DNA of 64,000 bases from JAKZVK01 sp965261065 (GCA_965261065.1 OZ253444.1:7502001-7566000), one strand, 5' to 3'. Shown: positions 11,255 through 19,916, numbered from the stretch's first letter. Numbers and translations are program-made. Notes: generated by a model from the sequence alone, not told the origin.

Positions 11255-12284
11255 GCTGGGTATCCACTTGACTCAGGTGACCCCAAGATGTAGTGTAGGG
11301 CCTGGTGGAGGATTACCCGCGCGACCAACTCGAATTCGAGTCTCACTTTGCGAGCGAGGAGGCTTGCCGCGACTATCTGTTCGCCTTGCGCTGGCCAGAG
11401 GGTTTCCGCTGTCCAAGGTGTGGGCATGAGCGCGCTTGGCCGGTGCGCAAAGTGTGGTTCGAATGCGCTCGCTGCGGGCGGCAAACCTCCGTCACCGCCG
11501 GCACGATCTTTCAAGACACACGCAAGCCGCTGCGGCTGTGGTTCCGGGCGATGTGGACCATCACCACGCAGAAGAATGGGGCCAGCGCCCTGGGTCTACA
11601 GCGCGTTCTGGGATTGGGCAGTTACCAAACCGCCTGGCCTTGGATGCACAAGCTGAGGCGAGCGATGGTGCGCCCGGGGCGGGAGCGATTGACGGGCCTC
11701 GTCGAGGTCGATGAGACCTACTGGGCGCTGAAGAAGAAGTGGTAATCGGCCGGCAGACCGAGCGTAAAGCGTTGATTGCAGTCGCCGCGGAAGAGAGAGG
11801 CACCGGGCTGGGGCGCATCCGCATGCAGCGCGTTCAGAACGCCTCGGCGGCCAGTTTGATGCCCTTCGTCGAGGAGTCGGTCGAGCCGGGCAGCGTGGTT
11901 GTTACCGACAACTGGTCGGGCTACGATCCGCTCAAGAAGAAGGACTACCAGCGTCGTATCATCTCGATTAACAACCGCCGCGAGCAGGCCTCGCAGCTAC
12001 TGCCGAGGGTGCACTTGGCGATCTCGCTACTCAAGCGCTGGATGCTGGGCACGCATCAGGGGGCGGTCAGCCACGAGCATCTGGACTACTATCTCGACGA
12101 GTTCGTGTTCCACTTCAATCGGCGCAGATCACGCAGTCGGGGCAAGCTCTTCTACCGCCTTGTGCAGCAGGCCATGGCGGTGGAGCCGACGCCGTACCGC
12201 TCGATCGTCGCCGATTGGGACGCTAAGACGCTGTGAGCCCAACTACAAGATGTTGGGGTCACCTGAGTCAAGTGGATACCCGGC
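11255..12284 (+). mobile_element. IS1595-family (ISXO2-type) element, copy A, in flgK
   Basis: A 1030-bp element with terminal inverted repeats that begin GCTGGGTATCCACTTGACTC on the left and end with the complement on the right. It is flanked by the 8-bp direct repeat TTCCGAAG (11247-11254 and 12285-12292). It is one base shorter than the other two copies because the transposase has lost a base. It lies antisense to flgK. Eight-base duplications fit the IS1595 family. Confidence 0.93.
11305..12236 (+). pseudogene. IS1595 transposase, copy A, frameshifted
   Basis: Starts with GTG as in the intact copy B. The N-terminal zinc ribbon (CPRCGHERAWPVRK; CARCGRQTS) and the region up to LVEVDETYW are intact. 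One G is then missing near 11725 (TGGGCG against TGGGGCG in copies B and C), and the frame runs into a stop after ALKKKW at 11743-11745. The second half continues in another frame from 11739 (IGRQTERKALIAVAAEERG to the end). The residue FHFNRR replaces FRFNRR of copies B and C. Copy A cannot move by itself, although copy B could act in trans. Confidence 0.9.
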
Positions 12285-12545
12285 TTCCGAAGAACGAACT
12301 GGTTTGTCCGGCGATGCGGACTTGCGCTTCGAGTAGGTTGTCCAGCAGGCTTTGGATGCTACTGATCTCGACACCGAGGTTCTGCCCGGTGATAGGCACC
12401 AAGATCGGCGCGAGCGAAACCCGTTGGCGCGCATAGCCGGGGGTCGCGACGTTGGCGATGTTGTCTTGGACAACGCCTAGCGCCTGGCTGTAGCTCGACA
12501 GCGTGCGCGTCGCGGCCGCGAGAACACCGGTCAGGTTCCCCATGA

Positions 12546-12941
12546 TCAACCTTCCATTTGTAGTCGCCGTCCCTCGCCTGCCTGGAAGTGCCCGTCTCGC
12601 TCATAGCCACCCTCAGCGGCGCGGCCAATCTCCAACAGACCGGTTTGGACCAGCCGTATGTGTTGCAGGACGCGGCCCAGCGCGAATGCCTCTTGCTGTA
12701 GGAGCCGTGCCGTCTCGGCGGCCTCGCCGCGGTCCAGAGCGCCATGGTCGATGCCGGCCTTTAGATCTCCGAGAGAAGAGGCCTCGGCATGCAGGGCGTC
12801 GGCATGCTCGGCCAGTTCGGTGTAGCGTCCCTCGACGGCGAGGCGGGTCGCCTTTTCCATCGCCTGGGCGAGGCGGTCAAGGGCGGTCTGGTCGTGTCTC
12901 TCCATCGTCGTCAGGTCCGCCCGCCGCCCGTCAGCATTCAA
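12546..12941 (-). CDS. flgN: FlgN-like flagellar chaperone
   Basis: A 131-residue helical protein placed between flgM and flgK, with its stop overlapping the flgK start by four bases. FlgN is the export chaperone of FlgK and FlgL. Here TALDRLAQAMEKATRLAVEG, RYTELAEHADALHAEASSL and the following helices fit the family's all-helical form, but sequence similarity in FlgN is always weak. The call rests mainly on order, size and coupling to flgK. The frame is intact even though its proposed client flgK is broken. Confidence 0.6.
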   Translation of the reverse strand: MNADGRRADLTTMERHDQTALDRLAQAMEKATRLAVEGRYTELAEHADALHAEASSLGDLKAGIDHGALDRGEAAETARLLQQEAFALGRVLQHIRLVQTGLLEIGRAAEGGYERDGHFQAGEGRRLQMEG

Positions 12942-12976
12942 CCGGTTCGCACCGTTGTCCGGTGACCGGGGAATGC

Positions 12977-13318
12977 CTAAATGGAGGGCGGAGCGGCTGT
13001 ACTCGCCGCCTGCGCGTTCTCGAGTTGCGTGTCCTGAAGGGCGCTTTCCACCAATGCCTGCGCGACCTCTTCAGAAGAGACAGTGAACGTGCCGCTGTTG
13101 ACGGCCTGTTCGATCTGCTCGATTCGGTTCACCACGTCGGGCGGATCGTTGGCGATAGCACGGGCCAACTCGGCACCCAACGGGGAAAGATTCACCGAGT
13201 CATCACGGGACTCGGTTTGCTTCTGGCGTGCTTCTTGTTGTTGCTGGACCTCGGGAGTCCGGCCGACCTGTGTTGAGCGAAGATCGCTCGACGCGGAAAA
13301 CGAGTCGTCGATTTTCAT
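12977..13318 (-). CDS. flgM: Anti-sigma-28 factor FlgM
   Basis: A 113-residue protein with a disordered, Gln-rich N-terminal half and a helical C-terminal half, as in FlgM. DDSVNLSPLGAELARAIA and the stretch VVNRIEQIEQAVNSGTFTVS match the FlgM core (D-x-V-x-LS ... R-x-E-x-I-(K/Q)-x-A-(I/V)-x-x-G-x-Y). FlgM holds FliA inactive until the hook is finished, then is exported. A FliA-like promoter is visible 35 bases upstream, which would give the usual feedback loop with fliA (34.2 kb). The gene itself is intact. Confidence 0.88.
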   Translation of the reverse strand: MKIDDSFSASSDLRSTQVGRTPEVQQQQEARQKQTESRDDSVNLSPLGAELARAIANDPPDVVNRIEQIEQAVNSGTFTVSSEEVAQALVESALQDTQLENAQAASTAAPPSI

Positions 13319-13352
13319 AAACTAATCTCGAGAGACAAGGTTCTCGCTCTGC

Positions 13353-13379
13353 ATATCGGCAACGTCACAGAAAACCTAG
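13353..13379 (-). promoter_or_regulatory. Sigma-28 (FliA) promoter candidate for flgM
   Basis: On the minus strand CTAGGTTT (13372-13379), an 11-base spacer, and GCCGATAT (13353-13360) fit the consensus TAAAGTTT-N11-GCCGATAA: five of eight at -35, seven of eight at -10, with the exact spacing. The -10 box lies about 35 bases before the flgM start. flgM is a usual FliA target. Confidence 0.6.
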
Positions 13380-13432
13380 AGGCGGACTAGGGAATCTGTT
13401 CCTCGTGGAACGTTCGTCATGGTTCGGCTTCC

Positions 13433-13738
13433 TCAACCACTGGTACCGGAGGCTGTCGTTAAGTCCTTTACCATCAGTCGGGAGAAGCCAAACGCATCGG
13501 TAGCTGCAATGGCTTCGGCAAGGTACTTCTCCGCGAACTCTCGATAGCTTTCAGAACCCGCCGCTTCGTTGTCGTCCTCGCTCATGTTGCCGGCCTCGCG
13601 CGCGGTCTTGAGAAGCTGGGCCACGAGCATGGCCTCGAACTCGCGCGCGGCTTCCTCCACCGACAAACCCTTGGTGAACTGTGGCGTCGAGACGGTCAGG
13701 GGGGAGACGCTAAGCGGTAGAATGGCATCCGGAACCAT
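13433..13738 (-). CDS. flgJ: Rod-binding protein, FlgJ N-terminal type
   Basis: A 101-residue protein equal to the rod-binding half of FlgJ: AAREFEAMLVAQLLKTAREA followed by YREFAEKYLAEAIAATDAFG. The C-terminal muramidase found in enterobacterial FlgJ is missing, as in many other bacteria where a separate enzyme clears the peptidoglycan. It helps cap and assemble the rod in the periplasm. It directly abuts flgI (its ATG lies next to the flgI stop), and a 114-base gap with the FliA-like promoter separates it from flgM. The frame is intact. Confidence 0.88.
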   Translation of the reverse strand: MVPDAILPLSVSPLTVSTPQFTKGLSVEEAAREFEAMLVAQLLKTAREAGNMSEDDNEAAGSESYREFAEKYLAEAIAATDAFGFSRLMVKDLTTASGTSG

Positions 13739-14842
13739 TTACATGACCTCCAGTTCGGCCTCGAGCGCGCCGGCGGCGGCGATGCTCTGCATGATGGCGA
13801 TGATGTCCCTCGGCGTCGATCCGATCGCCATCAGCGCCTTGATCAACTCCTCCACGCTGGCACCCTCCTTCAGCAGTACCTGACGAGCCCGCTCTTCCTC
13901 AACCTGAACGTTGACTTGCGGGGTGACGACGGTCTCGCCCTGCGAGAAAGCCGGCGGCTGAGACACAACAAAATCGGTGACCACCTGTACCGTCAGGTTT
14001 CCGTGGAGCACCGCCACGGGCGCGATCTTGACGTCGCTGCCGATAACCACCGTCCCGGTGCGCTCGTTGAGGATCACCTTCGCAAGGCGGTCGGTCGGGA
14101 TCTCTAGCGCGTCGATTCGAGCTATGAAATCGACCGGACGCTCGCGGTAGCTTGCCGGCATCTTGACCATCACGGCAGCGGAGTTCTCCGCGCGGGCCAC
14201 ACCACCGGGAAAGGTTTCGTTGAGCATCTCGGTGATCCGAGAGGAGGTCGTGAAGTCCGGCCGGCGCAATTGCAGGCGGAAGCCGTCGGGGCTCGGCGGC
14301 ACGCTCGGGGCGGCACGCTCCACTACCGCCCCCTCGGGGATCCGTCCGACGGTCGGGTGGTTGACCTGCACGCTGCTGCCGCCTCGCCCCGCCGAGAAGC
14401 CGCCGATCGACAGCGGGCCCTGGGCCACGGCGTAGACCTCGCCGTTCGCTGCCTTGAGTGAAGTAAACAACAGAGTGCCGCCCTGGAGGTTCTGGGCGTC
14501 GCCAATCGACGAGACGGTGACGTCAATCCGCGAACCGGGGCGGGCGAACGCGGGCAGTGAGCCGGTGGCCATGACCGCCGCGATGTTGTTGACGCGCAAG
14601 GCAGTGGGCGAGACGTTGACCCCCATCTTCTGCAAGAGATTCGACAGGCTCTGGGTCGAGAACACCGTCTGCTGGCGGTCTCCCGTGCCCGCCAAGCCGA
14701 CGACGAGGCCGTACCCGATCAGCATGTTTTCCCGCACGCCTTCGATCGAGGCCAAGTCTTTGAGACGGACTGCGTAAACGGGTGATGCCACCAGCACCGC
14801 CAACGAGATTGAAAACCATAATGCTTTCTTAGTCAATGACAT
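13739..14842 (-). CDS. flgI: Flagellar P-ring protein FlgI
   Basis: A 367-residue periplasmic protein with a cleavable signal peptide (MSLTKKALWFSISLAVLVAS, cut near VYA). The family landmarks are clear: RLKDLASIEGVRENMLIGYG and LVVGLAGTGD near the N-terminus, then QSLSNLLQKMGVNV, GSRIDVTVSSIGDAQNLQGG and TAKVILNERTGTVVIG-like (here LAKVILNERTGTVVIG). It forms the bushing ring around the rod in the peptidoglycan layer. Its length is normal (about 350-370). It follows flgH by six bases and precedes the rod-binding gene. It is intact. Confidence 0.95.
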   Translation of the reverse strand: MSLTKKALWFSISLAVLVASPVYAVRLKDLASIEGVRENMLIGYGLVVGLAGTGDRQQTVFSTQSLSNLLQKMGVNVSPTALRVNNIAAVMATGSLPAFARPGSRIDVTVSSIGDAQNLQGGTLLFTSLKAANGEVYAVAQGPLSIGGFSAGRGGSSVQVNHPTVGRIPEGAVVERAAPSVPPSPDGFRLQLRRPDFTTSSRITEMLNETFPGGVARAENSAAVMVKMPASYRERPVDFIARIDALEIPTDRLAKVILNERTGTVVIGSDVKIAPVAVLHGNLTVQVVTDFVVSQPPAFSQGETVVTPQVNVQVEEERARQVLLKEGASVEELIKALMAIGSTPRDIIAIMQSIAAAGALEAELEVM

Positions 14843-14848
14843 AAGGCG

Positions 14849-15751
14849 TTAGAACGGAAATATCCCATGAAGAAGCCTGATGAAGAAGTTTGGTCGGCGA
14901 ATCGCGTCGTTAACGACCCCTTTGCCGTTGACCCGCAGTTCCATCATGGCTAGGCGATCGGAGGTGACGCTGTTGTCTTGAGCCAGGTCTACGGGCCTCA
15001 CCGCGCCACGCAGCCAGATCACCTGGCGCTCGGAGTTGACCACGATCTCCTTGATTCCCTCGATGATCAGGTTGCCGTTGGGCATTATGTTGGTCACGTG
15101 GCTGGTGATGAGAGTGGTCACGCTGGTGGATCGTCCAGTGCTGTCCTGCCCATCGAGTGCGGTTGAGCCCGACGTGTTCGCGAGATTGGCTAGAGCCCCG
15201 CCCGGATTCAGGGGCCCGAAGAAGTTGGTGATCGAATGGCCCGAGTCTGACGCGCGCGACGACGAGACCGTGCTGCTCGACAGAGCGCTGGCTTGCTCGA
15301 CGACGCGGATCGTGATCAGGTCTCCCGGCCGAGCGGCCTTGGGGTCTCGAGCCAACTCGGCCAAGAATGACCGGCTCACGTAGAGTGAGCCGGCCGAGGG
15401 GGTATTCTCGGGGCCCGGCCTGAGTGACTCCTCGATGTAGCGGTTCAGCGTTCCTTCGCTTGTTTGGCACCACAACGGCGGCGCCAGCACCGCCAGGATG
15501 CCGGCGGTTACTAGGGCGTTTCGCAAATAGCGCGACGGTGCGGTTTGCCATGTAGGGGCACGGCATGCCGTGCCCGCGCTGCCAGGACAGCAGGCGCATC
15601 TGTCAGATGCATGACTGAACTTGTGAAACGCCGTTCTTAGGTCCAGCGATCGCGCTAACGTTGCGATCACTTTCAGTACCTTGCGATGGAAGAATCCACC
15701 AAGGGGCGATTCAACCGGCCCGCTTGTGGGACGACATCGGGAGAGGGTCAT
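14849..15751 (-). CDS. flgH: Flagellar L-ring protein FlgH with an unusual long N-terminus
   Basis: Mature FlgH features are clear: SLYVSRSFLAELARDPKAAR, PGDLITIRVVEQASA, MPNGNLIIEGIKEIVVNSER and RPVDLAQDNSVTSDRLAMME. It builds the outer-membrane ring. The ATG at 15751 overlaps the flgA stop (ATGA), but the hydrophobic export segment (NALVTAGILAVLAPPLWC) begins only about 73 residues later. A perfect 20-bp dispersed palindrome (15556-15575) lies inside that extra stretch, so repeat insertion may have enlarged it. An internal TTG about 75 codons in (LRNALV) would give a normal signal peptide. The lipobox is poor. Start and export are therefore uncertain. Confidence 0.88.
   Translation of the reverse strand: MTLSRCRPTSGPVESPLGGFFHRKVLKVIATLARSLDLRTAFHKFSHASDRCACCPGSAGTACRAPTWQTAPSRYLRNALVTAGILAVLAPPLWCQTSEGTLNRYIEESLRPGPENTPSAGSLYVSRSFLAELARDPKAARPGDLITIRVVEQASALSSSTVSSSRASDSGHSITNFFGPLNPGGALANLANTSGSTALDGQDSTGRSTSVTTLITSHVTNIMPNGNLIIEGIKEIVVNSERQVIWLRGAVRPVDLAQDNSVTSDRLAMMELRVNGKGVVNDAIRRPNFFIRLLHGIFPF
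15556..15575. repeat. Dispersed palindrome GGGCACGGCATGCCGTGCCC, copy 1
   Basis: A perfect 20-bp palindrome preceded by GTAG. The same unit occurs at 37451-37470 and, with the central pair changed (GCGTGC), at 61095-61114 followed by CTAC. This copy falls inside the 5' part of flgH, unlike the two intergenic copies. Confidence 0.85.
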
Positions 15752-16656
15752 GGATCGAGGTTTACCTCCGCGAACTTGGAGTTGACAATTGTGGCCGTGA
15801 TTTTTCGGCCGCTGTCGAGGTTACGGCAGAGAATGCGGTCGCCGATGGAACCCGATTGCTCGGCGCGCGCCGGCGCCTGCAACTGGATCAATCCCGAGCG
15901 AATCCGAATCTGCAGCAGGTCGCCTCGGCGAACTGCCTCGACCTTCTTAAGCATTCGCCGTTCAAGCGCCTCTCCTTCTCGCAAGTGGACCTTCAGCTTC
16001 TTATCTTCAATCTCCTGCTCTGTAAACAGATACCGATCTGGCGGGCCCCTGAGCGGGCCTTCTTCAAACCGGAAGTCGGCGGGCTCGAGTTCGGTCCCGG
16101 TCGGCAGGTCTTTGACAGCGACGGCTTGCGTGCCGATCACCGCGACCGTGATCCGGATCGGTAACGATCCGCGGCGGCCACCGTCGTTCTCCCAACGCAG
16201 AGTGATGCGCGCCGGCCGATTGAGCCGCTACGGGGGCGCGCCCAGCTTGAACTCCAAATGTCCCGCCGGGACCAGCGGGGCGGTGAAGTTGTGCAGAGTG
16301 ATTTCGACCTGCGCGGGATCCGCGCGGTAGTAACGGGCCGCCGCCGACCTGATCAAGTCGCGTGTCTCCTCTGCGGTGAGCCGGCGTAGACGCCGCCGCA
16401 CGACGATGCCCTCGGGCAACGAGTCGCGGCCAAGCTCCACGTTGTAGCGGCGCGCCCAGCGCAGCAACTCGTCGGGACGCAGCCTCCGTTGGATGCCCGG
16501 ACGTGGGGCGTAGGCCAGCACCGTCGAAGGCTCGATATGTCCCCACTCGGGCATCATCTCGGCGAGGTCGCCGGCAGTGATACGGTCGCGCTCGATGACG
16601 AGTTCCGGCGTTTCGCCGGCGAGAACCAGCGGTATCAACACAACAAGCAACAGCAC
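15748..16656 (-). pseudogene. flgA: P-ring assembly chaperone FlgA, internal amber codon
   Basis: GTG at 16656 gives a short signal peptide (LLLVVLIPLVLAG) and about 140 residues ending at HLEFKLGAPP, then TAG (16228-16230). The same frame continues without further stops: RLNRPARITLRWENDGGRRG, then the SAF-like FlgA core VAVKDLPTGTELEPADFRFE and GEALERRMLKKVEAVRRGD, to TGA at 15748-15750. FlgA helps FlgI subunits close the P-ring in the periplasm. The conserved part lies after the amber codon, so the product would be nonfunctional without readthrough. It follows flgG by seven bases and overlaps flgH. Confidence 0.88.
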
Positions 16657-16663
16657 GAGACGA

Positions 16664-17455
16664 CTAGCGGTTTAGGGCATTGGCCTCCTGATACATTTCG
16701 TCGGCCGTTCGCACCACGCGCGCGTTGGCCTCGTAGGTTCGCTGGCCGACGATCATGTTGATGAACTCCTCGACGACACTGACGTTCGAGCTTTCAAGGA
16801 AGCCCTGCGCCAGGGTGCCGTGTCCTTGTTGGCCTCCGGGCTCACCGATAATGGCGTCACCGGAGGCGTCGGTTGGTTGAAACAAGTTGCGACCGAGTGC
16901 CAGCAGTCCGGCGGGATTCTGGAACGTCGCCAGTTGCATGGGGCCCTTCTGTGTCGGCGTTGTCGATCCCGGCTGGGTGTAGCTGATGGTCCCGTCCGCG
17001 GCGATGGTCAGGTTCGAGGCGTCCGGGTCGATAGTGACCGCGGGCTCGAGCGGATCGCCGTTGGATGTCACGATGTTGCCGTCGCGGTCGAGGTGAAACG
17101 ATCCGGCGCGCGTATAGGCCAGTTCGCCATTCGGCAGCCGTACCTGGAAGAACCCGGCACCTTGAATCACCGCGTCGAAAGGATTGTCGGTGGCGACGAA
17201 GTCACCCTGTTTGAAGACCACTGCGTTGGCGACGACACGGGTTCCGAGGCCGAGTTGCAGGCCCGACGGGAAGACCGTCTGCTGGCCGGAGGCCGTTCCC
17301 GGCGCTGTCATGTTCTGGTAGAAGAGGTCCTGGAACTGCATGCGCCGGTGTTTGAAGCCGGTTGTGCTCGCGTTAGCGAGATTGTTGGCGACGTTGTCGA
17401 TATTCAGTTGCTGCGCGACCATGCCGCTGGCGGCGCTGAAGAGTGCTCGTATCAA
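16664..17455 (-). CDS. flgG: Flagellar distal rod protein FlgG
   Basis: A 263-residue axial protein. N-terminus ALFSAASGMVAQQLNIDNVA and NNLANASTTGFKHRRMQFQD is the rod/hook signature. FDAVIQGAGFFQVRLPNGEL and YTRAGSFHLDRDGNIVTSNG are typical of FlgG. The C-terminus VSVVEEFINMIVGQRTYEAN and TADEMYQEANAL completes it. It forms the distal rod through the P and L rings. The start is TTG, with AAAGGAG about ten bases upstream. The length is normal (about 260). It lies 21 bases after flgF. The frame is intact. Confidence 0.95.
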   Translation of the reverse strand: MIRALFSAASGMVAQQLNIDNVANNLANASTTGFKHRRMQFQDLFYQNMTAPGTASGQQTVFPSGLQLGLGTRVVANAVVFKQGDFVATDNPFDAVIQGAGFFQVRLPNGELAYTRAGSFHLDRDGNIVTSNGDPLEPAVTIDPDASNLTIAADGTISYTQPGSTTPTQKGPMQLATFQNPAGLLALGRNLFQPTDASGDAIIGEPGGQQGHGTLAQGFLESSNVSVVEEFINMIVGQRTYEANARVVRTADEMYQEANALNR

Positions 17456-17476
17456 AGGTTCTAAACTCCTTTCCCG

Positions 17477-18221
17477 TTACCTTCCATAACTGCTTAGTTC
17501 CTCGATGCCGCGGGCGTTCATTTCCTGACCGATCAGGCTGGCGGCCTGTCGCAGCATTTCGAAGTTGCGCGTGGCCATGATCAACCGTACGGCCGAGAGA
17601 GGCGCCTCGACGTTCGAGGCCTCGAGTTTCCCTTGTTGCACCGAGGTCGCGACGGCGGGCTGCGGGGAGGCCCCTTCACGCGCCTGGAAGTAGTTGCTGC
17701 CCGCTTTCATCAACGGAGGCCGTCCGGCGAACTCCACCACGCCGATCTGCGTGATGCTGAGTCCGTTCACACTGACCACGCCGTCGGCCGCGATGGACAC
17801 TTCACCGTCTGGCGGAATGTTAATGGGCTGCTCCTGCGCGTCGAGCACCGCGAAGCCATCCGGGGTCTGGAGCCGGCCTTCCGGTGAGCGTGTGAGGCTG
17901 CCGTTGCGGGTGTACAGTCGCCCGCTCGGCCCCTCGATCTGGAAGAAGCCCGGCCCGGAGAGAGCGAGATCGAGGGGCGCTTCGGTCGTCGTCAGGGGAC
18001 CCTGCTCGTAGTCGATCCGCGATCCTTCGACAAAGGGCATCCAAGGCAACTCGCCCGGCTCGAAACCGGTTTGGGCCTGCGCCGTAAGAAAACAACCGGT
18101 GGAACTCGTTATCGCGCTTGTATCCGGTTGTGGATGCATTGGCGATGTTGTTGCCGAGTACTTCCAGGGTTTCGATCTGGGCCTTCATGCCCGAAGCCAC
18201 CGACAGTAGGGAAGGATCCAT
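17477..18221 (-). pseudogene. flgF: Flagellar proximal rod protein FlgF, frameshifted
   Basis: ATG at 18221 starts LLSVASGMKAQIETLEVLGN and NIANASTTGYKRDNEFHRLF, the FlgF/FlgG N-terminal signature. At a T4 run on the coding strand (18089-18092) the frame changes. The following frame reads LTAQAQTGFEPGELPWMPF, then LALSGPGFFQIEGPSGRLY, and ends with AVRLIMATRNFEMLRQAAS, a correct FlgF C-terminus. Removing one T gives HRLFLTAQAQTG. The lesion is one base in a short homopolymer, so it could be a real mutation or a read error. No Shine-Dalgarno sequence precedes the start. It is first in the leftward arm. Confidence 0.85.
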
Positions 18222-18234
18222 CGGGGAGGGAGTC

Positions 18235-18252
18235 TGCAATTACACGGCCAAA
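18235..18252 (-). promoter_or_regulatory. Sigma-54-like -24/-12 promoter for the leftward flagellar arm
   Basis: The minus strand reads TTTGGCCGTGTAATTGCA: TTGGC, seven bases, then TTGCA, with exactly ten bases between GG and GC, as sigma-54 needs. The predicted start point is only a few bases before the flgF ATG at 18221, so the message would be nearly leaderless; that weakens the call somewhat. RpoN control of rod and hook genes is common in other flagellar systems. Confidence 0.5.
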
Positions 18253-18330
18253 CGGCAAGCGACCGGAACGGCCTCGTTTTCCGCGAAATCCCGCGTTTGG
18301 CGGATCGTCAATCTTGCCGTTGTTTTGTCT

Positions 18331-18346
18331 TTGGACAGTTTTTTGC
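18331..18346 (+). promoter_or_regulatory. Sigma-54-like -24/-12 promoter for the rightward flagellar arm
   Basis: The plus strand reads TTGGACAGTTTTTTGC, with GG and GC ten bases apart and TTGC at -12. It lies about 200 bases before the fliK start and faces away from the other sigma-54-like element. The -24 half (TTGGAC) is one base off TTGGCA at the fifth position and differs after it. Confidence 0.45.
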
Positions 18347-19916
18347 CTGCTTCCCGGTAGAGGTGGGTACTGGGCGCGGGAGGTTTGGGGTGAGGCGACT
18401 GCGGTGCTAATCCAGGTCAGCCGAGAGGAGCTAACTCCCTGATTCCCAAACGGGCTACGATCCCCCGGACCCTGTTGCGGCGCTCCGACGGAGGCCGTTT
18501 CTCGGAAGCGTACAACGGTTTTGGCCCGTCGCGTGCCAGACACGGGCTCGATGTCGATCGGCTCGCTACCCTTCCTGGCCACGGGCACTCCGCCCTCGCC
18601 GGCAACCGCGGCGCGAGTCTCCGGCGGTGCGGCGAAGGGGACCCACCAAGCGAGTACGGGTCTCTTCGCGGCGTCATCGAGTCTGCGTTCGGAGGAACGC
18701 GACTTCGGGTCTCGAGCGCGTGGCGGCCGGTCGTTTTCCGCGCTATTGGACGAGGGAACCCGGCAGCAAGCATCCTCCGGTGGCGGCGGGCGAGGGCGTC
18801 CGAGCCTTGATTTTATCGAGGTTGGGAGGGATCCCGATGCTGCTACGGATTCCGGTGATGCTGGTGCACTTCGCCAGGACGTCACGGTAGCGGGACCGCC
18901 TCCGGTGCAGAGCCGGCGTTTCGTCGTGATAGGAGGGGCCGCGTCAGGAGAGGCCGGCACCTCCGACACGACCGTCAACGTCACCAGTAACCAGGGAGCT
19001 TCGGCGCAGGCTGAGTCCGAGGCGGCGATCAAGCTGGTACAAGCACAACTGGAATCGCCGATCGAGCTGATCGCGCAGCTCCGACGAACACAGACGATCC
19101 AACTCGAGCCCGTTGTCGAAACACAGCGCCCGGGTATCGAAACGAGCGCGGCCCGTGCAGCACGGCTCCGAGCCATCGAAGTCGTCGGGGTCGCTGAAAG
19201 CAATGTGCCGCCGACAATTGAAAAGTCTGGACTGCAGGGGCCCCAGATCGGACCGACTGCCCGCCCCAATCCAGAGTCAGCGACCGCGCCAACGGAGACC
19301 GGGCGTCAGCAGCCAGTCGCTCTAGTCCCACAAGTCAGGGCCGGAGACCAGGTTCCGTTGACCGACCAACTCCGCCCGCCCGCGGCGCAAGGGCGTTCCT
19401 CGTCCGAGGGAGCGACGGCGCAAGCGCTGGCAGAGACCCCAACCCCGAAACAAGAAGGATCCGTGCCCCCTGCCTTGCACCCTCGGGAGAAGCCCAGCAC
19501 CGGCGATGCAGATCTCCCACAGGATGGGGGCCAGAAAGCCGCTCGGCCGGCGACTCGGCCTGACTCGTCCGCCGAAGGTACGGGCCGAAGCAAACCCCAG
19601 CCGCAACCCGGGCAACCCTCGGTTGTGCACCCTCCACGGAAGGCATTCGATCTAGTCGGAACCAGTTCGGAATCTGGCGCCAAACCCAACTCCAGCGTGC
19701 GCGGCAGACCCACTGCCGGCCCGCTTGCGGCGGACCGTGCTCCCGCCTCGGAGGGCATAGGCGCTGACTCATCCGAGTCCCACCGCCCTCAGGCCGTGCT
19801 CCCAGAAAGCCTGAAAGCATCCGGTCCCGTCCCCGAGGCCACTCCCCAACGGCCACGAGAACGACAAGTTAATGATCAAGATAGGGCTATCAGTGATAAG
19901 GAACAAGCTGCTTCTA

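Larger units (their letters stand above)
9493..12549 (-). pseudogene. flgK: Flagellar hook-associated protein 1 FlgK, broken by IS1595 and an amber codon
   Basis: The FlgK N-terminus starts at 12549 (GNLTGVLAAATRTLSSYSQA; VQDNIANVATPGYARQRVSL) and runs to SSFFG. There an IS1595-type element (11255-12284) interrupts it with an 8-bp duplication, TTCCGAAG. Removing the element and one duplication restores SSFFGKTAQIIESLEPAF in frame. Near the C-terminus SGVDINEESIQLVQF is followed by TAG (9571-9573) where FlgK should continue; reading on gives QAYQAMLRVIQIVDSLASEL and a TAA at 9493-9495. Residues downstream of the insertion include the shared insert domain. Both lesions should abolish a normal hook-filament junction. 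It overlaps flgN by four bases and precedes flgL. Confidence 0.92.

Noticed and set aside
9571..11514. A 647-codon open frame starting inside IS1595 copy A and running through flgK
   Set aside because: The first 85 codons are antisense to the transposase and the rest is the 3' part of flgK; the frame is joined only by the insertion.
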